Positions 34,566 through 42,338 of a stretch of 64,000 bases of DNA are shown here, in pieces. The notes beneath the pieces are model-generated. The model saw only the letters and a program-made list of their open reading frames with translations, was not told the origin of the DNA and searched no databases. Made by a program: the position numbers and the translations under genes. This DNA comes from CAIWHR01 sp963823215 (GTDB taxonomy: Bacteria > Pseudomonadota > Gammaproteobacteria > Burkholderiales > Casimicrobiaceae): positions 682,001-746,000 of the forward strand of contig CAWGKT010000012.1 of the NCBI GenBank assembly GCA_963823215.1. Reading direction: 5' to 3'. Each line of letters begins with the position of its first letter. Within the stretch, counting starts at the first letter, position 1.

Positions 34566-34757
34566 CTCGTTCACGCGCGTCTCCTCGGTTGGGCGCCGCC
34601 CCGCCTGCCGGGCGGTATCACTGCTGGATACGGATTCTGCGGGATGCTTCGCGCTGTTGGCAATGCTCGGTTCATTAGCCAGTCCCATGACGCAACAGTT
34701 CAACTGCGGCGACGACGAACATGGCTCAGGCAGGACGCTCGGTGGCGCTCGCCGGAT

Positions 34758-36176
34758 TCAAGCCGCGACGGCAGGACGGCGCTGCCAGAACCGGGTGGCC
34801 TGCTCGAAGGCGTGCGCAAGCTGGAGCACGCCGAAGTCGTCCCGGTAGCGCCCGACGATTTGCAGGCCGACCGGGAGCGCGGGTTCGTCGCGGGTGAACC
34901 CGGCGGGCACCGAGATCGCGGGATGGCTGGTGATGGTGATGTAGTAGCAGCTCTTCATCCAGTCGAGGTAGTTTCCCATGCCCGCGCCGGCGATCGCGCG
35001 CGGCCACTCGACTGCGACCGGATAGGGCGGCAGCTGGTTGACCGGGCAGAGCAGGAAGTCGTAGCGCTCGAGGAAGCGGCGCATGCGATGAAAGAGCTCG
35101 GTGCGCAAGCTCTCGGCGCGGGCGAACTTCTCGGGCGTGAGCGCCAGGCCCTGCTCGATGTTCCAGATCACCGTGTCCTTGAGCTTGCCGCGATGCTGGC
35201 GGTAGAGCGCGCCGTGATTCTGCAGGAAGGCAAGCGCGCGCAGCGTCTCGAACGATTCCGTCGCGCCCTGGAAGTCCGGTTCCGCTTCTTCCACGGTACA
35301 TCCCAGTTCGCAGAACGTCTTCTTCTGGCGCTCGAGGACTTCGGTCACGCGGGGATCCATCGGCAACCCGCCGAGATCGCGGCTCCAGGCGACGCGAACT
35401 TTTGTGAAATCCCTGCGCAGCGGCCTGAGGAAGGACTTGCCCGGCTCGGCGATCGACGTTGGCGAGCGCGGATCCGGGCCGGCCATTGCGGCGAAGAGCA
35501 GCGCGCAGTCGGAAACGGTGCGCGCCATCGGTCCCAGCACCGAGAGCGTGTTCCACGCATTGGCGGAAGGCCACGCCGGCACGCGTCCGGGCGTCGGGCG
35601 GAAGCCGACGACGTTGCAGTAGTTGCCGGGATTGCGCAGGCTCGCGGCGAGGTCGGACCCGTCGGCGAACGGCAGCATGCCGCAGGCGACGGCCACGGCC
35701 CCGCCGCCGGACGAGCCGCCGCAGGTCTTGTCGAGGTCGTAGGGATTGCGCGTCGCGCCGAACACCGGGTTGAAGGTCTGGCTGCCCGCGCCGAATTCCG
35801 GCGTGTTGGTCTTGCCAATCAGGATCGCTCCTTCGGCGCGCAGCCGCTCGACCAGCGCGTGATCCTCCTGCGGCACGTTGTGCTCGAAGACCGGCGAGCC
35901 GAAAGTGGTGCGCACGCCGCGGGTCGGCACGAGGTCCTTGAACGCGATGGGCAGGCCGGCCAACGCGCCCTGCCCGCCCTTTCTCCGGTCCATCGCCCTG
36001 GCGGCCTTGAGCGCCTCGTCCGGCAGGAACGTGACGATGGCGTTGACCGCGGGGTTCACGCGCTCTATCTGCGCGATGAAGGCCCGGGTCAATTCGGTGG
36101 CCGACAACTTGCGCGCGCGGATCATCCGCGCAAGCTTGCGGGCCGGGGTGAAGCACAGTTCGGTGTCGACGGGCAT
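34758..36176 (-). CDS. Amidase (amidase signature family)
   Basis: A 472-residue amidase with the Ser-cisSer-Lys triad. The lysine is in LPIAFKDLVPT near residue 79, and the Gly/Ser-rich signature CGGSSGGGAVAVACGMLPFADGSDLAASLRNPG near 150-185 contains the two serines. The final substrate-pocket segment SHPAISVPAGFT precedes the C-terminus. It hydrolyses a small amide to acid and ammonia. It lies 26 bp after the polyamine-type permease genes and is read in the same direction, so its substrate may be what the transporter brings in. Confidence 0.92.
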   Translation of the reverse strand: MPVDTELCFTPARKLARMIRARKLSATELTRAFIAQIERVNPAVNAIVTFLPDEALKAARAMDRRKGGQGALAGLPIAFKDLVPTRGVRTTFGSPVFEHNVPQEDHALVERLRAEGAILIGKTNTPEFGAGSQTFNPVFGATRNPYDLDKTCGGSSGGGAVAVACGMLPFADGSDLAASLRNPGNYCNVVGFRPTPGRVPAWPSANAWNTLSVLGPMARTVSDCALLFAAMAGPDPRSPTSIAEPGKSFLRPLRRDFTKVRVAWSRDLGGLPMDPRVTEVLERQKKTFCELGCTVEEAEPDFQGATESFETLRALAFLQNHGALYRQHRGKLKDTVIWNIEQGLALTPEKFARAESLRTELFHRMRRFLERYDFLLCPVNQLPPYPVAVEWPRAIAGAGMGNYLDWMKSCYYITITSHPAISVPAGFTRDEPALPVGLQIVGRYRDDFGVLQLAHAFEQATRFWQRRPAVAA

Positions 36177-36202
36177 GGCAGTCACGATGGCGCAACAGCG
36201 TT

Positions 36203-37060
36203 TCAATCGCGCGCGCCGGGCCGCCGCATCAGCATCAGCGCAATGGCCGCGGAGGCGACCATCAGGAAGAGGCTCACCGCGTTGAGCACGGGACTCGCCC
36301 CCTCGCGCATCCGCCCGTACATCATGATGGTGAGCGGGGGATCGGAGCCGACCAGCATCAGCGTCGTGTTGAAGTTCTCGAACGACATCAGAAACGAGAT
36401 CGCCGCGGCGCCGATCAGCGCGGGCTTGAGATAAGGCAGCGTCACCGTCCACAGCGCAGCGGCCCGCGATGCGCCCAGGTTGAACGCGGCCTCCTCCAGC
36501 GTGACGTCGAAGCGCTTCAGCCGCGCGGCGATCGTCAATGTGGCGATCGACACGATGTACGAGAACTGCCCGGCGACCACCAGCGGCAGGCCCGGCCGGA
36601 GGAAGTCCAGGTCCAGGCCCCAGACGTCGTCGGCGAACTGCGCGAGGCGGCTCGCGAACGCCAGGATCGAGATGCCGAGGATCACGCCGGGAATCACCAG
36701 CGGCGCCAGCATCAGCAGCGACAGCGCCGACTTGCCGCGAAAATCCAGGCGCTCCAGCAGGAACGCGTTGGCCGTGCCGACCGCCACCGACAGCACGGTC
36801 ACCCAGCAAGCGACGAGCACGCTGGTGGCCACGCTCTTCAGGAGCGGCGCATCGGCGAAGAGCCCGGTGCGGCCGGTCGCGGCGCCCGCGATGAACCAGT
36901 CGAGCGTTGCGCCGCGCCAGGGCGGCGCCGGATAGTTCGCATTGTTGAACGCGAAGACGGCCACGACGACGAGCGGCAAGAACAGGAATGCGAAGAAGGC
37001 GGCCACATAGGCGACCGTCGCGCAGCGCGAAAGCGTCGAGCGCGGCAGGGACGGAATCAC
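36203..37060 (-). CDS. Spermidine/putrescine-type ABC permease (PotC type)
   Basis: A 285-residue permease with six helices. The cytoplasmic EAA loop is LEEAAFNLGASRAAALWTVTLPYLKPAL near residue 190. The start is GTG at 37060, overlapping the stop of the first permease (GTGA), because no ATG lies between the stop overlap and the first helix. Together with the PotB-like partner it forms the membrane pore. Confidence 0.92.
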   Translation of the reverse strand: MIPSLPRSTLSRCATVAYVAAFFAFLFLPLVVVAVFAFNNANYPAPPWRGATLDWFIAGAATGRTGLFADAPLLKSVATSVLVACWVTVLSVAVGTANAFLLERLDFRGKSALSLLMLAPLVIPGVILGISILAFASRLAQFADDVWGLDLDFLRPGLPLVVAGQFSYIVSIATLTIAARLKRFDVTLEEAAFNLGASRAAALWTVTLPYLKPALIGAAAISFLMSFENFNTTLMLVGSDPPLTIMMYGRMREGASPVLNAVSLFLMVASAAIALMLMRRPGARD

Positions 37061-37947
37061 GGGCGCCTCATCACGTCGCCGAAGCGCTGGCCGGTGAGCT
37101 TCAATCCGGCCCAGACTATCGCAGTGGACAGGACGAGCAGCAGGAAGCCGAACGCCGCGCCCTGCTCCCAGTTGAACCGCGTGATGAACTGCGTGTAGAT
37201 CTGCTCGGTGAACCACAGCGAGTTCTTGCCGCCCAGCAACGTCGGCGTCAGGTAGTTGCCCAGCGTCAGCATGAACACGACGATCGACCCGGCGGCGATT
37301 CCCGGCGCCGCGTGCGGGACGATGATCTGCCGCAGTATCGAAACGTTGTTGCCGCCCAGGTCGTAGGCGGCTTCGATCAGCGAATCGTCGAGACTCTCGA
37401 GCGCGCTCACGAGCGGGACGACCATGAACAGCATTGACGTGTAGACGAGGCCGACGAGGATCGTCGCGTCGCGGTAGAGCATCTCCACCGGCACCGGCGT
37501 GATGCCGAGGTCCACCAGCAGCCGCGGCAGCACGCCCGATTCGCGCAGCAGGATCATCCAGCCCAGCGTGCGCACGGTCTCGCTCACCCAGAACGGGATC
37601 AGGCACAGGATGAAGAGCACCGACTGCGCCCGGCCGCGCGCGATCTTGGCGATATACCACGCCGCCGGGAAGGCGATGGCCAGCGTGCAGACGGTCGCCA
37701 GGATCGAGATCAGCGCGGTGCGCACGAACGTGTGCCAGTACAGCGGCTCGTCGACGAACGTGCGGTACTGGTTCAGACTGAGCTCGTAGACACGCGGGGC
37801 CACCCGCGCGCGGAGCGAAAGCACCGCGAGCTCGAGGTGCGGCAGCACGATGAGACCGACGAGCCACACCAGCGCCGGCGCCAGCAACAGCAGCAGCGCC
37901 AGGCGGGTGCGCGACCCGCCCGCATCGGCGGCGATCCTATCGGCCAT
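37057..37947 (-). CDS. Spermidine/putrescine-type ABC permease (PotB type)
   Basis: A 296-residue permease with a long first periplasmic loop and the EAA loop LIEAAYDLGGNNVSILRQIIVPHAAPGI near residue 200. The start at 37947 (MADRIAADAGG) overlaps the ATPase stop by 11 bp. Also visible is the conserved LIPFWVSETVRTLGWMILL segment of PotB-like proteins. Confidence 0.92.
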   Translation of the reverse strand: MADRIAADAGGSRTRLALLLLLAPALVWLVGLIVLPHLELAVLSLRARVAPRVYELSLNQYRTFVDEPLYWHTFVRTALISILATVCTLAIAFPAAWYIAKIARGRAQSVLFILCLIPFWVSETVRTLGWMILLRESGVLPRLLVDLGITPVPVEMLYRDATILVGLVYTSMLFMVVPLVSALESLDDSLIEAAYDLGGNNVSILRQIIVPHAAPGIAAGSIVVFMLTLGNYLTPTLLGGKNSLWFTEQIYTQFITRFNWEQGAAFGFLLLVLSTAIVWAGLKLTGQRFGDVMRRP

Positions 37948-39040
37948 TGCTGCCGGCACGAAAGCAGACGGCGCGCTGCGGGTCGAACCCGAACGCGATG
38001 GTCTCGTCTGCACGCAGATCCGCAAAGCGTCCCGTCTGTGGCAACGCGATGCGGATCTCGGCGCGCGTCGCCTCCTCCCGGACGAGCACCGCGGAATTGG
38101 CGCCGTCGAACAGCAGACTCCCGACGCGCCCGGAAAACCGCTGCGCGGCGGGCGGCAGTTCCGCGGCATCTCGCGCGAGATCGATGACCTCCGGCCGGAC
38201 GAACGCCTCGACGGCGTCGCCGGCGGCGATCGGCGCGCTCGCCAGCGCGCGGACCGCGAGCCCGTGCGCAGTGACGAGATCCACCACGTCGCCGTCGACG
38301 CGCGTCGCGCTCCCGGCAAGGCGATTGTTCGCGCCGACGAAGCCCGCGACAAAGGGCGTGCGCGGCTGATAGTAGAGTTCCTGCGGCGTGCCGACCTGCT
38401 CGAAGCGTCCGGCATTCATTACGGCAACTCGGTCGGACAGCACCAGCGCCTCCGACTGGTCGTGGGTGATGTAGACGAACGTCGTGCCGAAGTCCGCCTG
38501 CAGCTGCTTCAGCTCGATCTTCATGTGTTCGCGCAGCTTCAGATCGAGCGCCCCCAGCGGTTCGTCCAGGAGGAGCAGCGCGGGTTCTAGCACGAGGCTC
38601 CGCGCGATCGCGACACGCTGCTTCTGCCCGCCGGAAAGCTGGTCGATGCGCTTCTCCTTCGCGCCGGGTAGGCCGACCCGTTTCAGCATGGCATCGACGC
38701 GACTGCCGATCTCGCCGCGCGCGAGGCCACGGCGCGCGAGGCCGTAGCCGACGTTCTCGCCGACCGTCATCATCGGGAACAGCGCCAGGTGCTGGAACAC
38801 CATGTTGACCGGCCGCCGGTTGGGCGCAACGCCGCGCATCGACTGACCGCCGATGCGCACATCACCTTCGTCGGGGGCAAGAAAACCCGCGACCATGCGC
38901 AGCAGCGTCGTCTTGCCGCAACCCGACGGGCCGAGAATGGAGAAGAAGCTACCGTGCGCGACGCAGAGGGACAGCGCGTCGACGACCGCGTGCGAGCCGT
39001 AGCGCTTGGTGACGCGGTCGACTTCGAGGTCCTGCTGCAA
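37937..39040 (-). CDS. potA: Spermidine/putrescine-type ABC ATP-binding protein (PotA type)
   Basis: A 367-residue ATPase. Walker A GPSGCGKTT near residue 38, signature LSGGQKQRVAIARSLV near 135, Walker B LLLLDEPLGALD, switch histidine THDQSEA. A C-terminal TOBE domain (residues about 280-360) follows, as usual for PotA. It starts about 150 bp after the binding-protein gene. Could equally serve an opine or related amine; the genomic partners (amidase, amidohydrolase) hint at a modified amine substrate. Confidence 0.92.
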   Translation of the reverse strand: MQQDLEVDRVTKRYGSHAVVDALSLCVAHGSFFSILGPSGCGKTTLLRMVAGFLAPDEGDVRIGGQSMRGVAPNRRPVNMVFQHLALFPMMTVGENVGYGLARRGLARGEIGSRVDAMLKRVGLPGAKEKRIDQLSGGQKQRVAIARSLVLEPALLLLDEPLGALDLKLREHMKIELKQLQADFGTTFVYITHDQSEALVLSDRVAVMNAGRFEQVGTPQELYYQPRTPFVAGFVGANNRLAGSATRVDGDVVDLVTAHGLAVRALASAPIAAGDAVEAFVRPEVIDLARDAAELPPAAQRFSGRVGSLLFDGANSAVLVREEATRAEIRIALPQTGRFADLRADETIAFGFDPQRAVCFRAGSNGR

Positions 39041-39196
39041 TTAGGGAACCTTTGAGCAAGTCCCCCACGGGCGCGACGGATGCGCTGCGCGAGGGGGGCG
39101 CGTCGTGTGGCGCGAGGGCGGAGCCCTTCGGGCTTCATACGCCAGGCGCCCGCCGGCTTGTGCCGCCCGTGGCCCTGCAACGCAGATCCTGCGGGA

Positions 39197-40264
39197 CTAG
39201 CTTGCCGCCTTCACGCGGTCGAGCACCTTGCCTTCGATGTCCTCGATGCCGGGCGGCACGGCTGGATACCACTTGACGTTCTTCAGCGCCGCCTCCGGGA
39301 AGCTCTTCGCGAACTGCGCCTTCAGCTTCGCATCCATCAGCTGGTCGGCGCCTTTCGACCCGGTGAAGTTGCCGGCGGATGCCGCGACCTTCGCCGCGAT
39401 CTCGGGCCGCATGTTGAAGTTGATCCACGCGTACGCCGCGGCGTCGTTGCGACCCTTCGCCGGCAGCGCGAACGTGTCGATCCAGCCCAGCGCACCGGAT
39501 TTGGGTGCGATGTACTGGATCTCCGGGTTCTCGCCATTGAGCTTCCAGCCGCCGGTGTCCCACATCATCGCGCCGACGATCTCGCCGGTGCGGGCGCCGT
39601 TCAGCAGCTGGTCCTTGTTGTCCCAGAAGAACTTGATGTTGCCCTTGCACGCGGCGAGGGTCTTGCCCACTTCGTCCATCAGCGCCGTGTAGGCCTTGGG
39701 ATCGTTGTACAGCGCAAACGGGTCCTTGCCGCTCGCGAAGGCGAAGGCGAGCAGCGTCGGGCGCTTCAGGCGCATGCTGGTCTTGCCCTTGTACTTGGCG
39801 TTGCACAGGTCCGGGTAGTCGGCCATCTGCGCGAGCTTGGTGTTGACGACGAGCCCGTCAGTGCCCCAGATGTGCGGCAGCCCGTACACCTGGCCCTTCA
39901 ACGTCGTGTTCTTCTTGGTGGCATCGAGCATCGACGGGATGAAGAGGTCCGTCTTGATCTTGGTCATGTCCATCGGCTTGTAGATGCCGAATTCCTGCTG
40001 CGGGCCGACGATGCGATCCTGCGACGGCTGCGCGAGGTCGAAGCCCGCGCCTCCGGTCGCACGGAGCTTCGAGATCATCTCCTCGTTGTTGGAGAGCGTG
40101 ATCTCGACGTCGATCCCGGTCTCCTTCTTGAACTGGGTGAGCACGTCCGCCGGAACGTAGTCGGCCCATGTGATGAGACGCAGCTTGTTGTCCTGCGCGA
40201 ACGCGGATGCGGCAAGGCCGAGGGCGACGAGGCCGACGGCGAGCAACTCGAATAAACGCTTCAT
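39197..40264 (-). CDS. Spermidine/putrescine-type ABC substrate-binding protein (PotD/PotF type)
   Basis: A 355-residue periplasmic protein with signal peptide MKRLFELLAVGLVALGL to AFA. The opening LRLITWADYVPADVLTQFKKETG is the hallmark of the PotD/PotF family, and the later GAMMWDTGGWKL and YAWINFNMRPE segments agree. GGAGAAC precedes the ATG at a good distance. First gene of the import operon; about 150 bp separate it from potA, a GC-rich stretch (39041-39196) with short inverted segments but no gene. Confidence 0.93.
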   Translation of the reverse strand: MKRLFELLAVGLVALGLAASAFAQDNKLRLITWADYVPADVLTQFKKETGIDVEITLSNNEEMISKLRATGGAGFDLAQPSQDRIVGPQQEFGIYKPMDMTKIKTDLFIPSMLDATKKNTTLKGQVYGLPHIWGTDGLVVNTKLAQMADYPDLCNAKYKGKTSMRLKRPTLLAFAFASGKDPFALYNDPKAYTALMDEVGKTLAACKGNIKFFWDNKDQLLNGARTGEIVGAMMWDTGGWKLNGENPEIQYIAPKSGALGWIDTFALPAKGRNDAAAYAWINFNMRPEIAAKVAASAGNFTGSKGADQLMDAKLKAQFAKSFPEAALKNVKWYPAVPPGIEDIEGKVLDRVKAAS

Positions 40265-40366
40265 GAAGTTCTCCAGATGGAATGGGGTCCGTCCCGTCCG
40301 GCCGCTGGCCGGGCCGGCGATCAGCTTACCGCAAGTTCGCCGTTGCGGGGTGCGGCACCTCCGTCG

Positions 40367-41341
40367 TCACTGCAGACTCGATTTGCGCAGGAAATCGTTG
40401 CGGTCGCCCGAGGGCACCCGGATGTAGACCGGCGCGCTGCCGCGCGCGAGCGTCAGCGCAATTGCGGTGCCCGCCGGTCCCGCACGCCATGTCTGCCGGA
40501 AAAACTCGGCGAGCGTCGCGACGCGCTCGCCGCCGACGGCCAATACCTGATCGCCCGCATGCACGCCCGCGCGCTCGGCGGGCCCGCCGGCGGCGAGCCC
40601 GTTGACCACGAGGTGGCCGTCCTGCTCGGTGGTGTACATGCCGAGCCAGGGCCGCGGCGGCAGCGCCGACCGGCCGGTCCGCACGAGATCGTCGAGGATC
40701 GGCTCGAGCAGGTCGACGGGAACGAACATGTTGCCGTCCACGGCATCGTCGCCGACGCGCTCCTGCAACAGGAGCGAGCCCACGCCGACCAGGTGGCCGT
40801 CTTCATCCAGCAGTGCCGCGCCGCTCCACTCGGGATGCGGCGGGGTTGTGAATAGCGCCGTGTCGAGCAGGTACTCCCAGTAACCGACGAATTCCCGCTT
40901 CGCGAAGACGGTCGCCTTCAAGGCGTGCGCACGCCCGCCGTGCCCGACGACATAGACACCGTCGTCCTCCGCCACGGCCGCCGCCGTCCCGCGCTCGAGC
41001 GCCGGCAATCCCAGGCGGCCGAGCGGCAGCACGAGCCCGAAGCCCGTCGCAAAATCGTAGGCAAGAGGATGCCCGGCAACGACCGAGCCGTCGTTCGCGG
41101 TGAGCCAGACGGTGGCGGCCTCGGTGATCAGATACCCGATGGTGAGGACGAGACCGTCGTCGCGGATCACGACACCGTTGCCCGTGCGATCGGTGCCGAG
41201 AATCGACGCGGTGAACGCGTCATCCGGTACTTCCGCGCGCAGCGCGACCACACTGTCGAGCGCGGACTTGAGGTCGAAGCCGACCTCGCCCGGCGTTGGT
41301 TGCAGCGCATGCGGGAAAGCCCAGCGGGCGGATTCGGCCAC
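40367..41341 (-). CDS. Degenerate S1C (HtrA/DegP-like) protein with PDZ domain
   Basis: A 324-residue protein with a trypsin-like N-terminal domain and a C-terminal PDZ domain (GLAAGGPAERAGVHAGDQVLAVGG and following). The HtrA-type strand GNGVVIRDDGLVLTIGYLI aligns with the strand that normally ends in the catalytic TNNHV; here the His position is Tyr or missing. The Asp segment is DFATGFGLV, without the usual DIALL aspartate, and GNSGGP is reduced to WSGAA. It is therefore probably a non-catalytic scaffold or sensor. No signal peptide is seen; the start at GTG 41341 is a best guess because no ATG is available. Confidence 0.7.
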   Translation of the reverse strand: MAESARWAFPHALQPTPGEVGFDLKSALDSVVALRAEVPDDAFTASILGTDRTGNGVVIRDDGLVLTIGYLITEAATVWLTANDGSVVAGHPLAYDFATGFGLVLPLGRLGLPALERGTAAAVAEDDGVYVVGHGGRAHALKATVFAKREFVGYWEYLLDTALFTTPPHPEWSGAALLDEDGHLVGVGSLLLQERVGDDAVDGNMFVPVDLLEPILDDLVRTGRSALPPRPWLGMYTTEQDGHLVVNGLAAGGPAERAGVHAGDQVLAVGGERVATLAEFFRQTWRAGPAGTAIALTLARGSAPVYIRVPSGDRNDFLRKSSLQ

Positions 41342-41491
41342 GGCGGCGCTCGTTTCCGGAACAGAACATTGCGGGCCGCAGGCGCCCGCATGCAGCGAAT
41401 GGTACCGGAGTCCCGCCGGCGGTGGTACCAAGTCGCCGCCACGAACGGCGAAGCGAGAGCGCCGGAAGTGCGGCAGAATGGCTGCGTGCCC

Positions 41492-42199
41492 ATGCCGCCC
41501 TCCCTGGTGCGCCTCGTCGCCCTCTGCTCGAACGCGGTTGCCCTCCTGCTCGCCTGCGCGACGCCAGGGTACGCCCAGGTCGCGCCCTCGATGACCGATC
41601 GGGCGGGCTATGCCGGACTCTTTGCCGCCGCATCGCGCGGGGATGCCGCCGAAATCGCGCGCCTCTCCGCCGCGGGCGCCGACATCCGGGCGCGCGACGG
41701 CAACGCCCGGACCCCGTTGCACGTCGCCGCGTTCGCATCGCAACGCGACGCCATGCGCGCGCTGGTCAGGGCCGGCGCCGATCCAAATGCGCTCGAAGGC
41801 GATCGTTACGACATCGTCACCATCGCCGCCGTGGCGAACGATCTGCCCACGCTCGAGACTGCGCTCGAGCTCGGCTGCAGTCCGAAGAACATCACCAGCC
41901 GCTACGACGGCACCGCGCTCATCGCCGCCGCGCACCTCGGCCATGTGGAGGTCGTGCGCGAGCTCATCCGCGCCGGCGCCCCGCTCGACCATGTCAACAA
42001 TCTGGGCTGGACCGCGCTGATCGAGTCGATAGTTCTGGGCGACGGCGGGCCTCGCCACACCGCAACGCTGGAGGCGCTGGTGGCCGCGGGAGCGAACGTG
42101 AACATCGCCGATCGTGGCGGCGCGACCCCGCTCAAGCTCGCGACAAGCCGCGGCCACCTCGAAATGGCCGGGCTGCTGGAGAAAGCGGGGGCGCGTTAG
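41492..42199 (+). CDS. Secreted ankyrin-repeat protein
   Basis: A 235-residue protein with a signal peptide (residues 1-25, MPPSLVRLVALCSN to GYAQ) and four to five ankyrin repeats. Typical repeat segments are NARTPLHVAAFASQRDAMRALVRAGADPNA, TALIAAAHLGHVEVVRELIRAGAPLDHVNN and GATPLKLATSRGHLEMAGLLEKAG. Ankyrin arrays mediate protein-protein contacts; export to the periplasm is implied by the signal. Divergent from the HtrA-like gene, sharing a 150-bp upstream region. Confidence 0.88.
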   Translation: MPPSLVRLVALCSNAVALLLACATPGYAQVAPSMTDRAGYAGLFAAASRGDAAEIARLSAAGADIRARDGNARTPLHVAAFASQRDAMRALVRAGADPNALEGDRYDIVTIAAVANDLPTLETALELGCSPKNITSRYDGTALIAAAHLGHVEVVRELIRAGAPLDHVNNLGWTALIESIVLGDGGPRHTATLEALVAAGANVNIADRGGATPLKLATSRGHLEMAGLLEKAGAR

Positions 42200-42256
42200 G
42201 ACCAACGCTGTTGCTTCGCCAACGCTCGGCGCCCCCGCCGCGTTCATCGCAAGACA

Positions 42257-42284
42257 CTGGATTTCCGCCACCGCAGGGATGACC
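42257..42284. repeat. Degenerate REP-like hairpin (ctggatttccgcc ... gcagggatgacc)
   Basis: The 28-bp sequence matches, imperfectly, the widespread betaproteobacterial intergenic hairpin of the form CTGGATTCCCGC-loop-GCGGGAATGACC. It lies between the convergent ankyrin and kinase genes, where such elements often sit downstream of both. Confidence 0.45.
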
Positions 42285-42338
42285 GCAACTGCTTGAATGC
42301 ATGGCCTTGGCGCTGCGCGTAGCGCGTGTGACGACCGG

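Noticed and set aside
34566..34757. Small gene between amidohydrolase and amidase
   Set aside because: The 46-residue upstream extension of the amidohydrolase frame has no conserved sequence or ribosome binding site and no other frame looks coding.
39041..39196. Further copy of the 81-bp repeat before potA
   Set aside because: It shares only GC-rich words such as gagcccttcgggc with the unit; overall similarity is too low to call it a copy.
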